A DNA stretch of 64,000 nt, taken from assembly GCF_004210375.1 (NCBI RefSeq), contig NC_134829.1, positions 30,148,034 to 30,212,033 of the forward strand, read 5' to 3'. Made by a program: the position numbers and the translations under genes. Shown here piece by piece: positions 23,407 to 36,257 of this stretch (position 1 is its first letter; every line of letters starts with the position of its first letter). This stretch comes from Tachypleus tridentatus. Taxonomy: Eukaryota > Arthropoda > Merostomata > Xiphosura > Limulidae. Under the pieces are notes generated by a model that saw nothing but the letters and a program-made list of their open reading frames with translations, was not told the origin of the DNA and did no database searches.

Positions 23407-25037
23407 TTAAAAGTATTTTGCTCCTGATTTTCGTTTGTATTCAATGTCCGGTGTATCACGTTGCAGTGTCCAACAGTAGTCAGCAAGCGTTGACGGATTC
23501 CAGTTGTCCTGACATCGTTTTTCCATTCTTGCAATGTCCTGGTGAAACCTTTCACCGTGTTTGTCACTGACAGCACTGAGATTTGCGTGAAAGAAGTCCA
23601 AGTGTGAGTGGAGGAAATGAATCTAGATGTTGCACTTCATTGTTTTGTATGCTTTGATAAGTTTGTCTACCAGCTGAATGTAATGTGGGGCTCTGTAATT
23701 GCCAAGAAAATTGTCAACAACGTCTTTGAAGGCTTTCCAGGCAATGTTTTCTGGCCCAACTAACAGATCTTCGAACAGCTTGTCACTCATAACATGTCTG
23801 ATCTGAGGGCCAACAAAAATGCCCTCTTTGATCTTGGCCTCAGTTATTCTTAGGAACATCTGTCTTAAATAACGAAAACCTTCGTCTTCTTTGTTCATTG
23901 CTTTCACGAAATTCTTCATAAGTCCCCAATTTTATGTGAAGAGGAGGCAAAAAAATATTTGCCGGGTCGACAAGCGGTTCATGCGCCACATTTTTCTGTC
24001 CTGGAACTAACGTTTTACGGAGTGACCACCTCTGTCTAGAATAATGTGACTCGTTGGCACGACTATCCCATTCACAGATGATACAACAGTAGTTTGTATA
24101 GCCGAGCTGCTGTCCCAGTAACAGAGCAACGACTTTCAGATCTTTACAGATATTCCAGTACTGGATGTGCTTTAGCAACATTTCCGTGTTCTCATAGGTT
24201 TCTTTCATATGTGTTGCATAACCAACAGGCATTGAAGGGTGAACGTTGTCAGAACAGCTTTGAAGCTTAACATTGAAGAATCAATAAAGAGACGCCACTT
24301 GCGGGTCATGGTCACAACCCAAAGCAGAGAATAATCCTTCGATGTCAACACAGAAACAGAGACTGTCAACTTGTGCAAAGAATTTGGTTATATCATTTTG
24401 GCGGTTTCAAAAAACAAAATTTTCGTACCTTGTGACAGCAAACACCATTCCTGCAGTCTGGAACCCAGCAATTCGACTTTTGCTTTTGACAGACCCAAAT
24501 CTCTGACCAGATCGTTTAATTCTGACTGTGTTATGAGATGTAGATCGCCTGAGGAGCACGGTTCAAAATCCGAATCAGTGTCACTTCCCTGCATTGCAGT
24601 TTCTTCATCTAGTTCGTCTGAGGTCCACTCCTCTGGTGGTGTCGGAATTGGAAGACTGTCGTCATGTGGTACGAGTCTTATTGCTGAAGGCAGATTAGGG
24701 TATTCAATTGACTTCTTGTTTTTGGCGGAGAAACCAACACATTAGTCAAACAGAAGTAACAGTCCATCACATGGTCTTTCTGTTCTCTCCATATCATCCG
24801 GACAGCAAACGGCATTGTCTTTCGAGTGCCTCTGAGCCAAGCTCTCAGACAGACAGCACATGTCGCACAACAAATGTGAGGCGCTCATTCCTGGTCTTGA
24901 TCACCAATTTTACAGCCGAAGTACAGATGATATGCTTTCTTCACAAGAGCAGTCATTGAGCGTCTCTGATGAACAAGCGTATACTCGCCACAAATATAGC
25001 AGAATGTATCGCGGCTGTTACTACATTGACGAGACAT
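23407..25037 (-). pseudogene. Broken copy of a dispersed arthropod gene family, function unknown
   Basis: Reading the minus strand from ATG 25037 gives, in pieces: a Cys-rich N-terminus (DTFCYICGEY), a block with KKAYHLYFGCKIGDQD, WAPHICCATC and DCYFCLT (a likely zinc-binding module), then ITQSELNDLVRDLGLSKAK, CFCVDIEGLFSALG, WRLFIDSS, HMKETYENTEMLLKHIQYW, LGYTNYCCIICEWDSRA, PPLHIKLGTYEEF, KEGIFVGPQIRHVMSDK, NFLGNYRAPHY, GERFHQDIARMEKR and ADYCWTLQRD at the C-terminus (stop near 23407). I recognise this order from uncharacterised proteins present in many copies in spiders, ants and other arthropods. Several frameshifts (near 23620, 23900, 24240, 24380, 24600) and internal stops show the copy is dead. 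No terminal repeats were identified, so the mode of spread is unclear. Confidence 0.75.
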
Positions 25038-25657
25038 ATTGACCGACACCAATCGTTCTGTAAAACGTTTACAACATCTAACTTACTTGTTACAGTGTTA
25101 CTGAGGCAATGCTATATTCTGAAACAATACGTACACACTATAAGGTCTATATTAATCCAATGAACAGCATCCATGTATGCAAGCCACTTTTATAGCCTGC
25201 TGAGACAGTGTCAAGCTGGCTCCGGCCTGCCCAGGCATGCCCGGGCTACATACTTCCACAGAACAGCTTCCAACCTTGTCTGATTTCATGCCTGGATATG
25301 TCCAGACTGCACAAAACATTGTTCATAGGTCTCTTACAAAAACGAAAATATTTGGACACAAGCACAAGAAAAAACATGACAAAACTGAAGATTTCGATGA
25401 AACGGTACGCAATGGGCAAATTTAGAAGTGATTTTCGTGATCAGCAGCCAAAACCTTATAAGGAACACCCAACAGTGTTCAAGAAGCAAAAACTTTCTTG
25501 TGCAGTGTAACCTTTATAAAAATATATTGTTTTATTTAGTAGAGGAAGACATAACGTGCTTGCTTATGGTAATGTTTGGTTACATAATTCACTAATTGTT
25601 TGAAAACAATCGAAAATTTTCTACACGACGTGTAATGTATGTGCAAATATTGACATA

Positions 25658-27241
25658 CACTGCTGGCCAAAATTTTAAGGCCAATGAGCATAAAGAAAAA
25701 ATATGCATTTTGTGTTGATAGACTCAACCACTTATTTGAGTAGAGCTTCGAAAGATGAAAATAAGAAAAGGGAAAATAAAAATAAAAAACGTTTATAGCA
25801 TTTAATAGGGAAAATGTAAACACTATGAAATTAGTCTAAATACAAGCTGGTCAAAAGTTTAAGACCATACCAAAAAGAAGTCCTAAACAGGGTAGGAAAT
25901 GCCCAACAAGAGGTCTCAGTAGTGAGTTGCACTGCCGTCATTGCGAATAACTTCAAACATTCGCTTTGCATTGTCGATATAAGTGTTTGCAGAAGGCTGG
26001 CTGGAATGTTATTCCAAGTGTGGAAGATGGCTTCACAAAGATGATGCACTGTTTGGAATTGACGCCCATTTCTACAGACTTCTCTTGCTATCCACACCTA
26101 AACATTTTCAATGGGAATCATTTCGGGCGAACACGCTGGATGGTCCAAAAGAATCACGTTATTCGCCATGAAAAAGGCCTTTGTTCTGCGGGCATTGTGG
26201 ATTGCAGCGTTGTCCTGCTGAAAGATCCAGTCATTTCCACACAAGCGAGGGCCTTCAGTGAATAAGGATGCTCTCTCCAACATGCCAATGTAGTCAGCCG
26301 CTGTTTGACGCCCCTGTATAGCTTGAAGCTCCATTGTTCCATGGAAGGAGAAAGCACCCCAGATCATGATGGAACCTCCTCCACTGTGTCTTGTAGAAAT
26401 TGTCTCCGGTGGGATAGCTTTATCGTGCCAATAACGTTGGAAGCCATCTAGACCATCCAGGTTTAATTTTTTGTCATAAAAGAACAAAACCTTCGTTCAC
26501 TTTTCTACGTTCTATGTTTGGTGCTTCTCAGCAAAGTTTAACCGAGCTGTTTCGTGGTGTAGAAGGAGGCGTGGCCTTTGAAGACATTTGCAGTTTTTAA
26601 AGCCTTTCTCTCGTAGATGCCGTCTTATTGTTCTTGAGCTGCATTCTGCGTTCGTAAGGGCCTTAATCTGGTTCGACGATCGGCTGGTGTCTTGCCGGAC
26701 AACCCGTCAAATCCTCCTGCTCAACGCCAGCGAAATTTTCTTTGGCCGACCACTTGAAATTGTCGTTCCGTATCCCTCAGGGTCTTTTAAGAAATTTGTA
26801 ACAGCAGTTTTACTACGCCCAATCTCACTAGCGATGGCACGTTGAGAGAGACCATGCTTTTGCAGCTCGACAATTCTGTCACGTTAAAACTCTGTCAACG
26901 TTTTAGCCTTTGCCATGTTTCTACCCAATGTAACACAAGAAATGTCAGTTAGAAATGTTGACAACGCTTATTCTTGAACACAAATGACTACATTTTGTTA
27001 CGTGTTTACCGTTTAACGCTTCGTTTCAGTATGGTCTTAAACTTTTGATCAGCTAATATTTAGGCTAGTTTCACAGTGTTCATATTTTCCCTATTAAATG
27101 CTAAAAAAGTTGTTTATTTTTATTTTCCCTTTTTTTATTTTCATCTTTCGAAGCTCTGCTCAAATAAGTGGTTGAGTCTAACAACGCAAAATGCATATTT
27201 TTCCTTTATGTTCATTGGTCTTAAGATTTTGGCCAGCAGTG
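25658..27241 (-). mobile_element. Tc1-like DNA transposon, 1584 bp, IR/DR type
   Basis: The ends CACTGCTGGCC... and ...GGCCAGCAGTG are flanked by TA at 25656-25657 and 27242-27243, the Tc1/mariner target duplication. Inverted repeats of 213 bp (25658-25870 and 27029-27241) each carry an outer CTGGCCAAAATTTTAAGGCC-like site and an inner CTGGTCAAAAGTTTAAGACC-like site. This is the two-direct-repeat (IR/DR) layout of some Tc1 elements. The single transposase gene on the minus strand is inactive. Confidence 0.95.
25916..26916 (-). pseudogene. Tc1-family DD34E transposase, inactivated
   Basis: From ATG at 26916 the minus strand reads an N-terminal helix-turn-helix (MAKAKTLTEF, stop, RDRIVELQKHGLSQRAIASE, GRPKKIS) and a DDE catalytic domain. 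Catalytic positions are visible: D in [12 protein letters not shown] in [13 protein letters not shown] and E in PIENV. There are in-frame stops at codon 11 (TAA), two between KHQT and TKVLF, and a TAG after PIENV (26098-26100) where the family has tryptophan. A frameshift near the C-terminus displaces the usual end; the expected ...GSATHY and stop are found in another frame at 25916-25935. Several of the stops are Trp codons changed to TAG. It cannot produce an active protein. Confidence 0.92.
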
Positions 27242-27243
27242 TA

Positions 27244-30200
27244 TGTATATATATGTTTAACTATAAAACTTTGATCTCAGCTTGGTTTCTAACGCCATAT
27301 GCGTATCTGATACGGCACAATAAAAGTTAAATAAATCATATGTTAGTTATCACAACATATTTAAATTTCATTTTGTATATACATAAGCGTATATACATTT
27401 TACGTGGTTTATTCATAGACGCCACCTAGCGGTGCTACCACGGTTCTTATTTAAATCCATTTCTTTTATTTATTTGTTTTTCACAGTGAGACAGCGATAA
27501 GTCAACGGATATACAACGCTATAATTCGGTGCTCGATTCCCTGCGATGGACACAGTTGATTGCTTAGTTTCGTTCTTCTGTAGAAAAAAACAACCTTGTT
27601 ATGAAAACTATAAATAAACCTAAGAACAAGTTTGAGAACCAATTCAGTTAACTTTATACTTACATCAAAAGATTCTTTGTTTATTCTGCTTCGCGTAAAA
27701 CAATTGCATTGTTATAACAGAACGTGTGTTGTTGTTTTTTTTCCTCAAACATTTTCACTATATTATAAAAATGTTATATTTATAGCAGGCATTTTTACAT
27801 ATTTCACCACTAGAGACACGATTTACGTTATTGACAACGTAAACTATATCCTTTCTTACCACTAGAGGCATAATATTCGTAGAAGACATATAAGCTTTCC
27901 ATAGCTAGTAGCACTATACTTGTACATGAAATACCATCATTTTCATTGGTATTTTTTTTATTAAACAAAAATCTATACAGTAGGCTATCTATGCTTTGCC
28001 CACTATGAGTATCGAAACTAGAATTTTAGCGTTCTAAGTTTGTATACTTGCCGCTGATCCTCTGGGAGCTTTCGTTAATGAAGGCACTATATTTGTATAC
28101 ACAGCATGTTCACCACTAGAGGCAGGATATTTGTATGTGACATATTTTGACTTTTAACACTAAAGGAACAAGATTTATAAATGGCTTTACATATCTTACT
28201 ACCAAAGCAATATCTTAATGATATGCCCATACTTTCATCGCTAGATAACAGTAACAATATTTAGATTTTCAGTTTTTCCTTAAACATTATATGATAAATT
28301 AACTGAATACGAAAAAAACAACAAGATACTGTATTGTGTCAAGAATTAAGGTTGAATATTGTTTTCAATATATAACGCTTTGATAAATAATTTTATCACT
28401 TAAAAATGTCACGACAAATGTATTTAAGTAACATTACGTAAAAATATCTATTCAAAACTAAGGAAGTTCCATCCTAAGAAAAACATAAATAAAATAAACT
28501 GGCTTTTTTTTTTTTTTCGTTTTAAAGCTATCTTCACATCTATGTGTGAGTGAACAGTAAACATTCCACTGGATAATGTATTGAATGTTTTATTGAATTG
28601 ATAGAACGATAATATTTCTGATTTTTCCTTCTGAAGAAAAGTGCAATCAGTGTTTGGGGTAGCATCCTGCCCGTGGTTTCACATGAAAAATCTGTGCTTG
28701 TAAGCTATTAAAACAACTAGTTCTTCCTCTAAAACCAGTCATTTGAAATTACTAAAACATGGAATCCATACTCCGCTATGATTGCTCGGCCTATAAAATT
28801 GTGAAATTAGTAAAAATTATAGGATAACTGATGCTACTCAGTGTATGTGAAAGGTCAGAGTCACAGGTGGTATTCTATTGACATAACGTGGTCAAAGGTC
28901 ACAGTTACGTGCTAAGGTCTTGGGATGTAATGACTCAGAAGTCATTCATTCATGACAAGATAGAATACGATTAACAGATTAGTTTTGTTTATAAAAGACA
29001 CTCGAGGGTTAACATCGCAAGTGGAATCTGATCGACGTATTACAGTTAAGTTTTAAAGATAGTGTGTAACTGGGATGAATTTAAGGTGAGAAGAGTCAAC
29101 TGACCCAGGAATAACTCGGTGAATCTAAGGATTCAACCATCACCTTATATAAGTATTTTCTACGTATTAATCTTGTGATTTTTTTAACAGAAATAACTTT
29201 CTTTGCACGTACTTAATGTTGTGTGTAATATCTCTAAATATCATTTTACGTGACGTGTAAATAAAGTTATATAAATCACATCGAATAACAAAAACTTGAC
29301 TTTGTGGGGAAATCATACTTTTATTATAAAAAAACAAACATCAACTTTATACCTTATGTACAGTAGTGTTAGTTTAGCCAGTCACAACTTCTTAATTATC
29401 CAATCACAGTTTGGTATTTAGCTCACAAATCTTAGAACATTTTTAAGTATAATGTGTTAAATATTATGGTTATTCTTGAATATTAAACACAGTCAACAGA
29501 CCTTAAATATAGTGTTATACTTTACAGTTTTGAGTGATGGTTTCTTCGCAATTGACAAATACCTTCTTGACTAGACTCGTGGACCTAATATACGAAAAAT
29601 ATGGCGACTAGAAAAGCAAATAAAATATCCTAAATATGGCTACGTAATAACCAAAATCGTCAAAATAAAATAATGCACGTGACCTTTTCTAACTACAGTT
29701 TCAGCTAATTAGCATATGTGACAAAAAGCATGTTCTTATTTAGATTTATGTTTATTGAATGGATTTATCGCTAGGTGTAGTTTGCTTCTACTTTGTAATG
29801 TATTATTTTCATGAGTCTGTATACGTATCGACTGAGGAAGTATACACTTAACAAAATAGTGCGTATTTAACTTAGTTATGAGGAGTCGAGATACAGTAGT
29901 ATTTACTTTCTGGTGTTATGTAGTACATTGTCTACATACCTGTACCAGTATAGTGGTGAGTGTAAGACTGAATTGATCGCTTGAGATTCAATCTGTGTCA
30001 TAAAAGTGTTGGCTAGCACTGGTGACACGGGATTCCCCATACTTAGGCCATTTATTTGTAGGTAGTTTAGGTTTAAGTTATTTTTGTCCGTTTCGATTTA
30101 TAAACTGGTGCAAGGATAAACTTGTACAAAAGCGATCGAAAATGTGGCCACGTTTAGGGAAAACAAATTAGACTAAAATCACGTAGTTTTGTCATAACTG

Positions 30201-32762
30201 TCCTGTGTTACAAGTAATAGTACTTTGCCATCTCAGGTGAAACTCTCTTTGACCCTGATGGACTAATCAGTTCCATCCAAATGTTGCCCGTTGTTTCAAT
30301 TTCTCTTTTTTATCACATTTTTTGCTCTTATCAAAAATAAAGATAAACATTTCCACATTGTTTTCATGTGTATTTGTGAAATGCGTAATAAGCACACTAC
30401 ATCCAATTAATATGTAAATAAATAAATAGTTTGTTGTGAGAAGTGTACTTGGAGAGAATTAAATTACTAACGAAAAACACGTTTTGAAATAATAATAAAA
30501 AAAACGGAAGAAACTATCAAAGTTTGGAGACAAGTTATATGTATCAAAATGATATTATTCAAAAATCACTGAAAACTTCAAATCAGGATCATACCCTAGA
30601 TTCACCCCTTACCTCAACATTGGTGAATGTGAAATTATTCCAGTGATCTAAACCTTTACAGGTACTAGAGGACAATGTGACCTAACGATAACCAAACGTG
30701 TTTTCTTGTTTGGCAAATAATTCACAAATATCGTGTTTTATCTTACATTAAACAGAGTTAGCACAAATGAACACTGTATTAGTGCAGAAAACAACAAAAC
30801 AAAAATGCGGGAAAAATAAAGAAAATGTAAATTATATATATTAACACACATACCTTTTATAGATCTGAAACCATTTTAATTAACAATTAGTAGTACCTGT
30901 ATCATATGTAGCAGTATATGTGAATGTACATTATAACTTGCAACAATATCTAAGTTGTATAGGGTATTTTTATACAAGGGAGTATTTGGAATAATACGTC
31001 TTGAAACAATTAAGTCAACTTTTTAACCTGAGTTTTACCCCGTTTGTATTTGAGTCTACGGAGGCCATCAAAGTAGTTTTTATGGTATATTTTATTCACT
31101 AGCATGCCACGTGCTACTGAAAGTTGATTAGAAGGAATATACAGTATACGAAACCTACGTCACGAAATATGCCAACAAATTTGTCATGTGTTTAGGGCAT
31201 TTTGATTAATTTTAACTTGCACACAATAAACCCTAGCGGTACATAACAACATCACAGCAAGATCTATTGAATCCGTATGAGGGAAGTCGTACGAACAACC
31301 ATGTGCTATAAACAAACCACAAGAAGTAAAACAAGCGTAACAATGTTTTAGTTTTTACGACTAGATTCCGACTAGATTGGGTGGATATATTAATTAACAT
31401 TTATCGTGAATATAAATAACTGAAAAAAACTAGTATAAAAAATGGGTCTCAAAAATAGTAAAAAAACACACACACACGTATCAAATGATATCATACTTCG
31501 TTATAAACCAGCAGCGTACTATGAACAATTATTGAAATATGAAAATAATTAGATATAACATGATGGGGTAGTTAGTAACGTAAGAAATAAAGTAGTTAAT
31601 TTCATCTTTAAAACATATTGTTGATAGCTTATTAGGACATTAACGTTACCACACTTGGTTACGCGAAAGTATTTCACTTCAATAACAATTAAATTAAAAG
31701 CGTGAGTTGTTTGTTCTGAGATTCATCACACCCGGTTTCTGTGGAACTAGGACATACGAGACGTTCGTTTCGGCTACGACATATCTGATATATCTCGTGA
31801 ATCAACGCCAAATACCTAAGGCAGTTCTTGAAGCAAATAACATTTCATTAAAGAACATGGTTCTCCTAATGAGTAACTCAGATTTTTGTATCATATTCGT
31901 TCGCGTGTAAAATGAACAGCTACAAAATGATAGAGCTACATTTCCCGAGGTTCATTTTTTATCAGCTCTAGTTGTATTTTCCTCTTTGGTCATAATACCC
32001 ACTATTTTAAGAGAATGGTCTATTTTCTACTTACCATTGTCACTTAACAAACCTCGTGCTACATAAATGTTACCACTCCTTGCGCACAAAATTGTAATAT
32101 CGGTTTAAGATACGGTTAAGCTTTGTGGCAAAAAAAAAAAAAAAAAAACAAAAACTACTACGCTGGCTTCACCTGGGTAAACGATTATATTAATCCTAAT
32201 GTGTCCCATAGATTCAAATATAAATAAAAAATATTAACCCTATCAAAAGTCATTGTTGTCGTATATCTTTCCTTAGTTTAATAAGACTAGATTTTTATCT
32301 GATATATCGTAAGCGAAGAAGGTGGGACAATATTGTTCGTTACGACTTAAGTTAAAATATTATAACAAACTGATTATTATATGAATATACATATATATAT
32401 ATATAGACACGTAATACTAAAAATAAACTTATAACTGCAAAATAGCAAAGCTTGAAGAATCTTATTGAAAAATGAATAAACTGGGATAATTCAATTGAAA
32501 TAACTCTTTCATCTTGAATGTGTTTAACAATGTACCCTGGTAGGTGGGGGAGATACTAACAGACAGAAATGGTGTGGGAATGATAGTCCATGAGCTGGTG
32601 ACTCTCAGACGTAACTTCTCTGCAAGGAATGTGTTTTGGAAAACACGTGCAATTATTATACATATATAAATATACGGCATTACATGTTTAAAGACGTTAT
32701 CCTCGCTTAAGGATATGTTTCCCCAAAATAACGAAATGATGTAGTATTTGTACACGTCAACT
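27244..32762. other. Gene-poor stretch downstream of the ETS gene
   Basis: No convincing coding exon. It holds decayed SINE-B-like fragments (about 27480-27570 forward and 27970-28070 reverse), an A19 run (32130-32148), a TA run near 32395 and a motif cluster at 28852-28937. Confidence 0.6.
28852..28937. promoter_or_regulatory. Nuclear-receptor half-sites and AP-1 motif
   Basis: AGGTCA at 28852-28857, the extended half-site TCAAAGGTCA at 28892-28901, and the AP-1 consensus TGACTCA at 28931-28937. The sequence is not repetitive. Enhancer function is only inferred. Confidence 0.25.
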
Positions 32763-32768
32763 TTTATT
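32763..32768 (-). terminator. Candidate poly(A) signal of the ETS gene
   Basis: On the minus strand AATAAA lies about 215 bp after the ETS stop codon. It is the first canonical signal found downstream on that strand. Later signals may also be used. Confidence 0.4.
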
Positions 32769-32982
32769 AGATTTACAAGTTCTATTGTTGGCGTGTTTTT
32801 CTCAACAGACGTGCTGGACGTAAAATTATCTTTACGTCATATCCCACCGTAGTTAAGTGAAGCTTACATCACTCGCGAAATGCACAATAAAGTTATATCC
32901 ACTTTCACGCTAATCTCTCCAAGTATTATAAAATCTAGCTTCAACAGAAGTAATAACACTTATTCGTTTCTATGTACAAAGG

Positions 32983-33530
32983 TCATGCGTAATGTGGGTA
33001 CGAGCCAATGTGTGAGGTAACGTGACTTGGGTGGTGGGGCATGGTATGCGTGGATGCTGCTGCTATGTTGGAGTACAAGTTGGCACTCGGACTGGTCCAA
33101 TATGGCGTCGGTGACGGAAATATGGTTCCTGTAGTGGAAGGTATTCCAGTGTGAGCACCCATTGCAAAGTTCAGCTTAGGGCTGTGGTGGTATCCCGACA
33201 TGAAGAGATCTGACTGGTACTTGTAAGAAGTCGGGTCTGCGGCTGTGGGCTGAGTGGCTTGGGCTAGGCCCTGAAAGTCGAACTTGTAGGCATAACGCTT
33301 CCCGTGAACCTTTGTCATTATGTTCTTATCGTAATAGTAGCGTAGTGCCCTACTGAGCTTATCGTAGTTCATGTTGGGTTTTGACTTGCGCTCCCCCCAA
33401 CGGCGAGCAACTTCATCAGGGTCTGTCAATTTGAACTCGCCATTGGTTCCTTCCCAAGTGATACAATTGGCGTTGCTGCTATCCGAGAGAAGTTCCAGTA
33501 GGAACTGCCAAAGTTGAATCTGGCCGCTTC
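32983..33530 (-). CDS. ERG: ERG/FLI1-family ETS transcription factor, last coding exon
   Basis: A 548-nt exon begins after acceptor TTTATAG with split codon G|GA and ends at TGA 32983-32985. It encodes 181 residues plus the split glycine. The first ~85 form a complete ETS winged helix: [15 protein letters not shown] (helix 1), [40 protein letters not shown], then [10 protein letters not shown] with the two DNA-contacting arginines of the recognition helix, and [12 protein letters not shown]. The domain is almost identical to vertebrate ERG and FLI1 as known. The tail (about 95 residues, rich in S, T, P and H, ending IGSYPHYA) has ERG/FLI1 landmarks such as YKYQSDLFM and PYWTSP. The protein binds GGAA sites in the nucleus. 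ERG and FLI1 were separated by vertebrate duplications, so the symbol denotes the joint subfamily; closer ETS relatives (Drosophila Ets21C, Ets65A) are the comparison to make. Confidence 0.95.
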
Positions 33531-34436
33531 CTATAAAGGGCGTAAAATGATAAAAAATTATTTGTCTAGATAGAAAATAATAAAGATAAACAACTTTGGT
33601 TTCATTTAAAAAGTAAAGGTAGTACTGAGTTCTAAAATTTATTTATAATGTATACATATTATAACAATAGTAATGAATTTACAAATTATTAGATATATTA
33701 ATATTTTGACGTCAGGTAATTTACTTTTCACACAGACTTGTGTTTTTAATACACATTGAAAACTTACATTTTACTTCTGTTATCATACTGAAGTAAAAGT
33801 ATTGTAATTGAACAGCTGTAGGGACTTTACGTATTATAGATGTCAAAGAATGTGCTAACCATACTTCATTGTTAATTTTTTATCTTATTCCGTTACCCAT
33901 AATAGTGTCACTAATCAAACTGGTTTCATTTAGCACTCTGGTGTTCTGTAGAGGAACTGATTTCGAATGATAATACTTCCTTTAAAAGTTCACGTGTTTC
34001 CGCTGGACAAACTTCACAGCAAAAGCAAGAACCAAAGTAGGTCATAAGAAAATTAAATGATATGCAGTTTTCTATCATTTAGAAAATGATAGATGGTTCT
34101 TAAATGTACTCACTTCCACTTCTGCGTGGCTTATACATTTGTTTCTGAACAACTTCTTTGAGCTACGAAATTCAAATGAGAAACTGTATTAATAGAATTA
34201 TAGCGTTTACACTACAGTGAACAGCAAACCACAGCGATGAGATATACAACTTTCAAAAATTAAGATAAAAAACAAAACAAAAAACAAACGACATCTAACA
34301 GTGAGGTTACTTTTTCTAACATCCCAGCATCGATTCATTTATCTAATGGCTGCGAATTACTTATTTTTTATTTTGGTGAAAAAAATTCTATTTTACAAAT
34401 ATCTGATATTTAATCTTGAACGATACTTTATACGGC

Positions 34437-34680
34437 ACGTGGTCTAAGCGGTTAAATCTAAGACGCCAAAAATTTAAACGAAGTCGTTCCTAATAACAAC
34501 TGCTGACCAGAGATGAGCAGTACCCGATACCTTTACGGTCAATTTTAATAGAACAGCGTATTTGACTGTCACCTTTATAACATCATCACAGTTGAAAGTG
34601 CTGTGCATGTCCGGTAGCACATCGCGTACTCGAACCTTGGACTTTTAGATCCGCATCCCGGCACTCTAGTTACAGAAATT
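34437..34680 (-). mobile_element. Decayed SINE-A-like copy
   Basis: TCGTTCCTAATAACAACTGC, TTGACTGTCACCTTTATAAC, CATCACAGTTGAAAGTGC and GCATGTCCGGTAGCACATCG keep the SINE-A order. Internal parts are deleted. Confidence 0.55.
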
Positions 34681-36022
34681 GCCGATTTGTTAATAAAAGT
34701 TTATGAACAAAAACTAATGAGAAGATACGAGTAAAACTTTGAAAATGAAGAACTAAAGTTGTAAGCCTAAACTCTTATGGAGATGCCTAATACGTCACTC
34801 TTTCTAATAAGCAACTGTGTACATATTTTTTGTATGACTCGTGAGCGTTGGAAAGTATCAAAAATTGCTAATGAACGCTTGCTGTATATATTTACATATT
34901 TGAAACCGTCATTGCTGATATGATTGTAGTTCGGTAATACGTATGCTGTTTAAACATTAATCACTACTACAATAGATTTTTAATGTCGTTAGTTTCTAAT
35001 CACGCTCTACCGCTGTTGTTCTCGTGAAGCGTCTATTTTCTATAAAACGCTCTATTAGTCCCAGTAAAACACTACGCTTTTCCCTTTAATTTCTGAATAT
35101 TTGAACATATTTTACACGTATTGCCTCACCGACTTAAAAACAAAATAAAAAAGATCATGTGATGTGTTCATACAGAAATTCTAATTATAACAGTTCATCA
35201 TAAGAGACAGAGATGAATAACCTTTTCACGCATTTCGTAAAAGAGTCGGAACTCTCATTGTTTTTAAAAGTCGATGATCATATCTTAGAAAGCAACTAAC
35301 TTGTTATTTTTTTAGGATTCTATTCTTCGTTGATCACGTGATGTCACTCGCGTGTCTAATGTGTTTTGTAGGATGGCTGATTAATATTATCTATTCATTA
35401 GTCTGAAGTAATGGCGTGGAGATGTGATGCAAACTATATACTCATTAGCTTTATTCGTAGCTAAGACCCTATTCGATTAACCCAAATCATTGCATTTTAT
35501 TAATGAAAGCCATAATTACTTACTGAAGCGGATGAACACGCCAAAAAAACCTAACAAAAACCACCACTTGGAATTGGTATCATTCCACTTTAGACAATGC
35601 TTCGTCTGAAAAATAATAAGTACAAACGTTTATGAAAGAGAAAAGAATTATCAAAAAGAACATGAAACAGTAGTTACTCGAAGCTAAAAATAAAAAGTTC
35701 TCGCCAGAGACCGCATGAAAATTGTAGTTTTCAGTTTTGTTTTGTTTTTATTTTAGAGCAAAACCCATTGAGCTATCTGCTGTGTCCACCACGAAGAACC
35801 AAATCAGTTTGTAGATTTACTGCGGACAATGTCTTCAGAAAATGACTTACGTAAATCATAAACATGTGTAAATAAAATGTTCGTTAAATATAAACTAAGA
35901 CAAAAATTAAGACATAATTTTTTACTGTGCTGATACTAGTTTACTCTTTGTCCCACAAGGCCTTTCCTGTAGCGAAGTTAAATCGTCGAAAGATTTTATG
36001 TTCAAAATAACCTGCATGTAAG

Positions 36023-36257
36023 GTTTGTTTTTAATTTCGCCCAAAACTACACAAGGGCTATCTGCGCTAGCCGTCCCTAATTTAGCAGTGTAAGACTAGA
36101 GAGAAGGCAGCTAGTCACCACCGCCCACCGCCAATTTTTGGGCTACTCTTTTACCAACGAAGAGTGGGATTGACCGTAACTTTATAACAACCCCACGGTT
36201 GCAATGGCCAGCATGTTTGGTGTGACGGGGATTCGAATCCCCGTGACTCTCTGATTA
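36023..36257 (-). mobile_element. SINE-A copy, head truncated
   Basis: The tail complement GTTTGTTTTTAATTTCGCCC leads into a typical body and ends within the tRNA-like head (GACTCTCTGATTAC). GTAAGG occurs on both sides and may be the target duplication. Confidence 0.92.

Noticed and set aside
34094..34142. A 49-nt segment on the minus strand with acceptor (TTTCGTAG) and donor (GGAA|GTGAGT) reading LKEVVQKQMYKPRRSG, in the ETS-gene intron.
   Set aside because: Inserted between the phase-1 ends of the linker and ETS exons it creates a stop and shifts the frame. The linker exon at 40994-41041 already joins the ETS exon perfectly.
35525..35610. An open 82-nt segment on the minus strand with acceptor TTATTTTTCAG and donor CA|GTAAGT.
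   Set aside because: Its open frame does not match the phase of the linker or ETS exons and it encodes nothing similar to ERG. It more likely belongs to a dispersed repeat.
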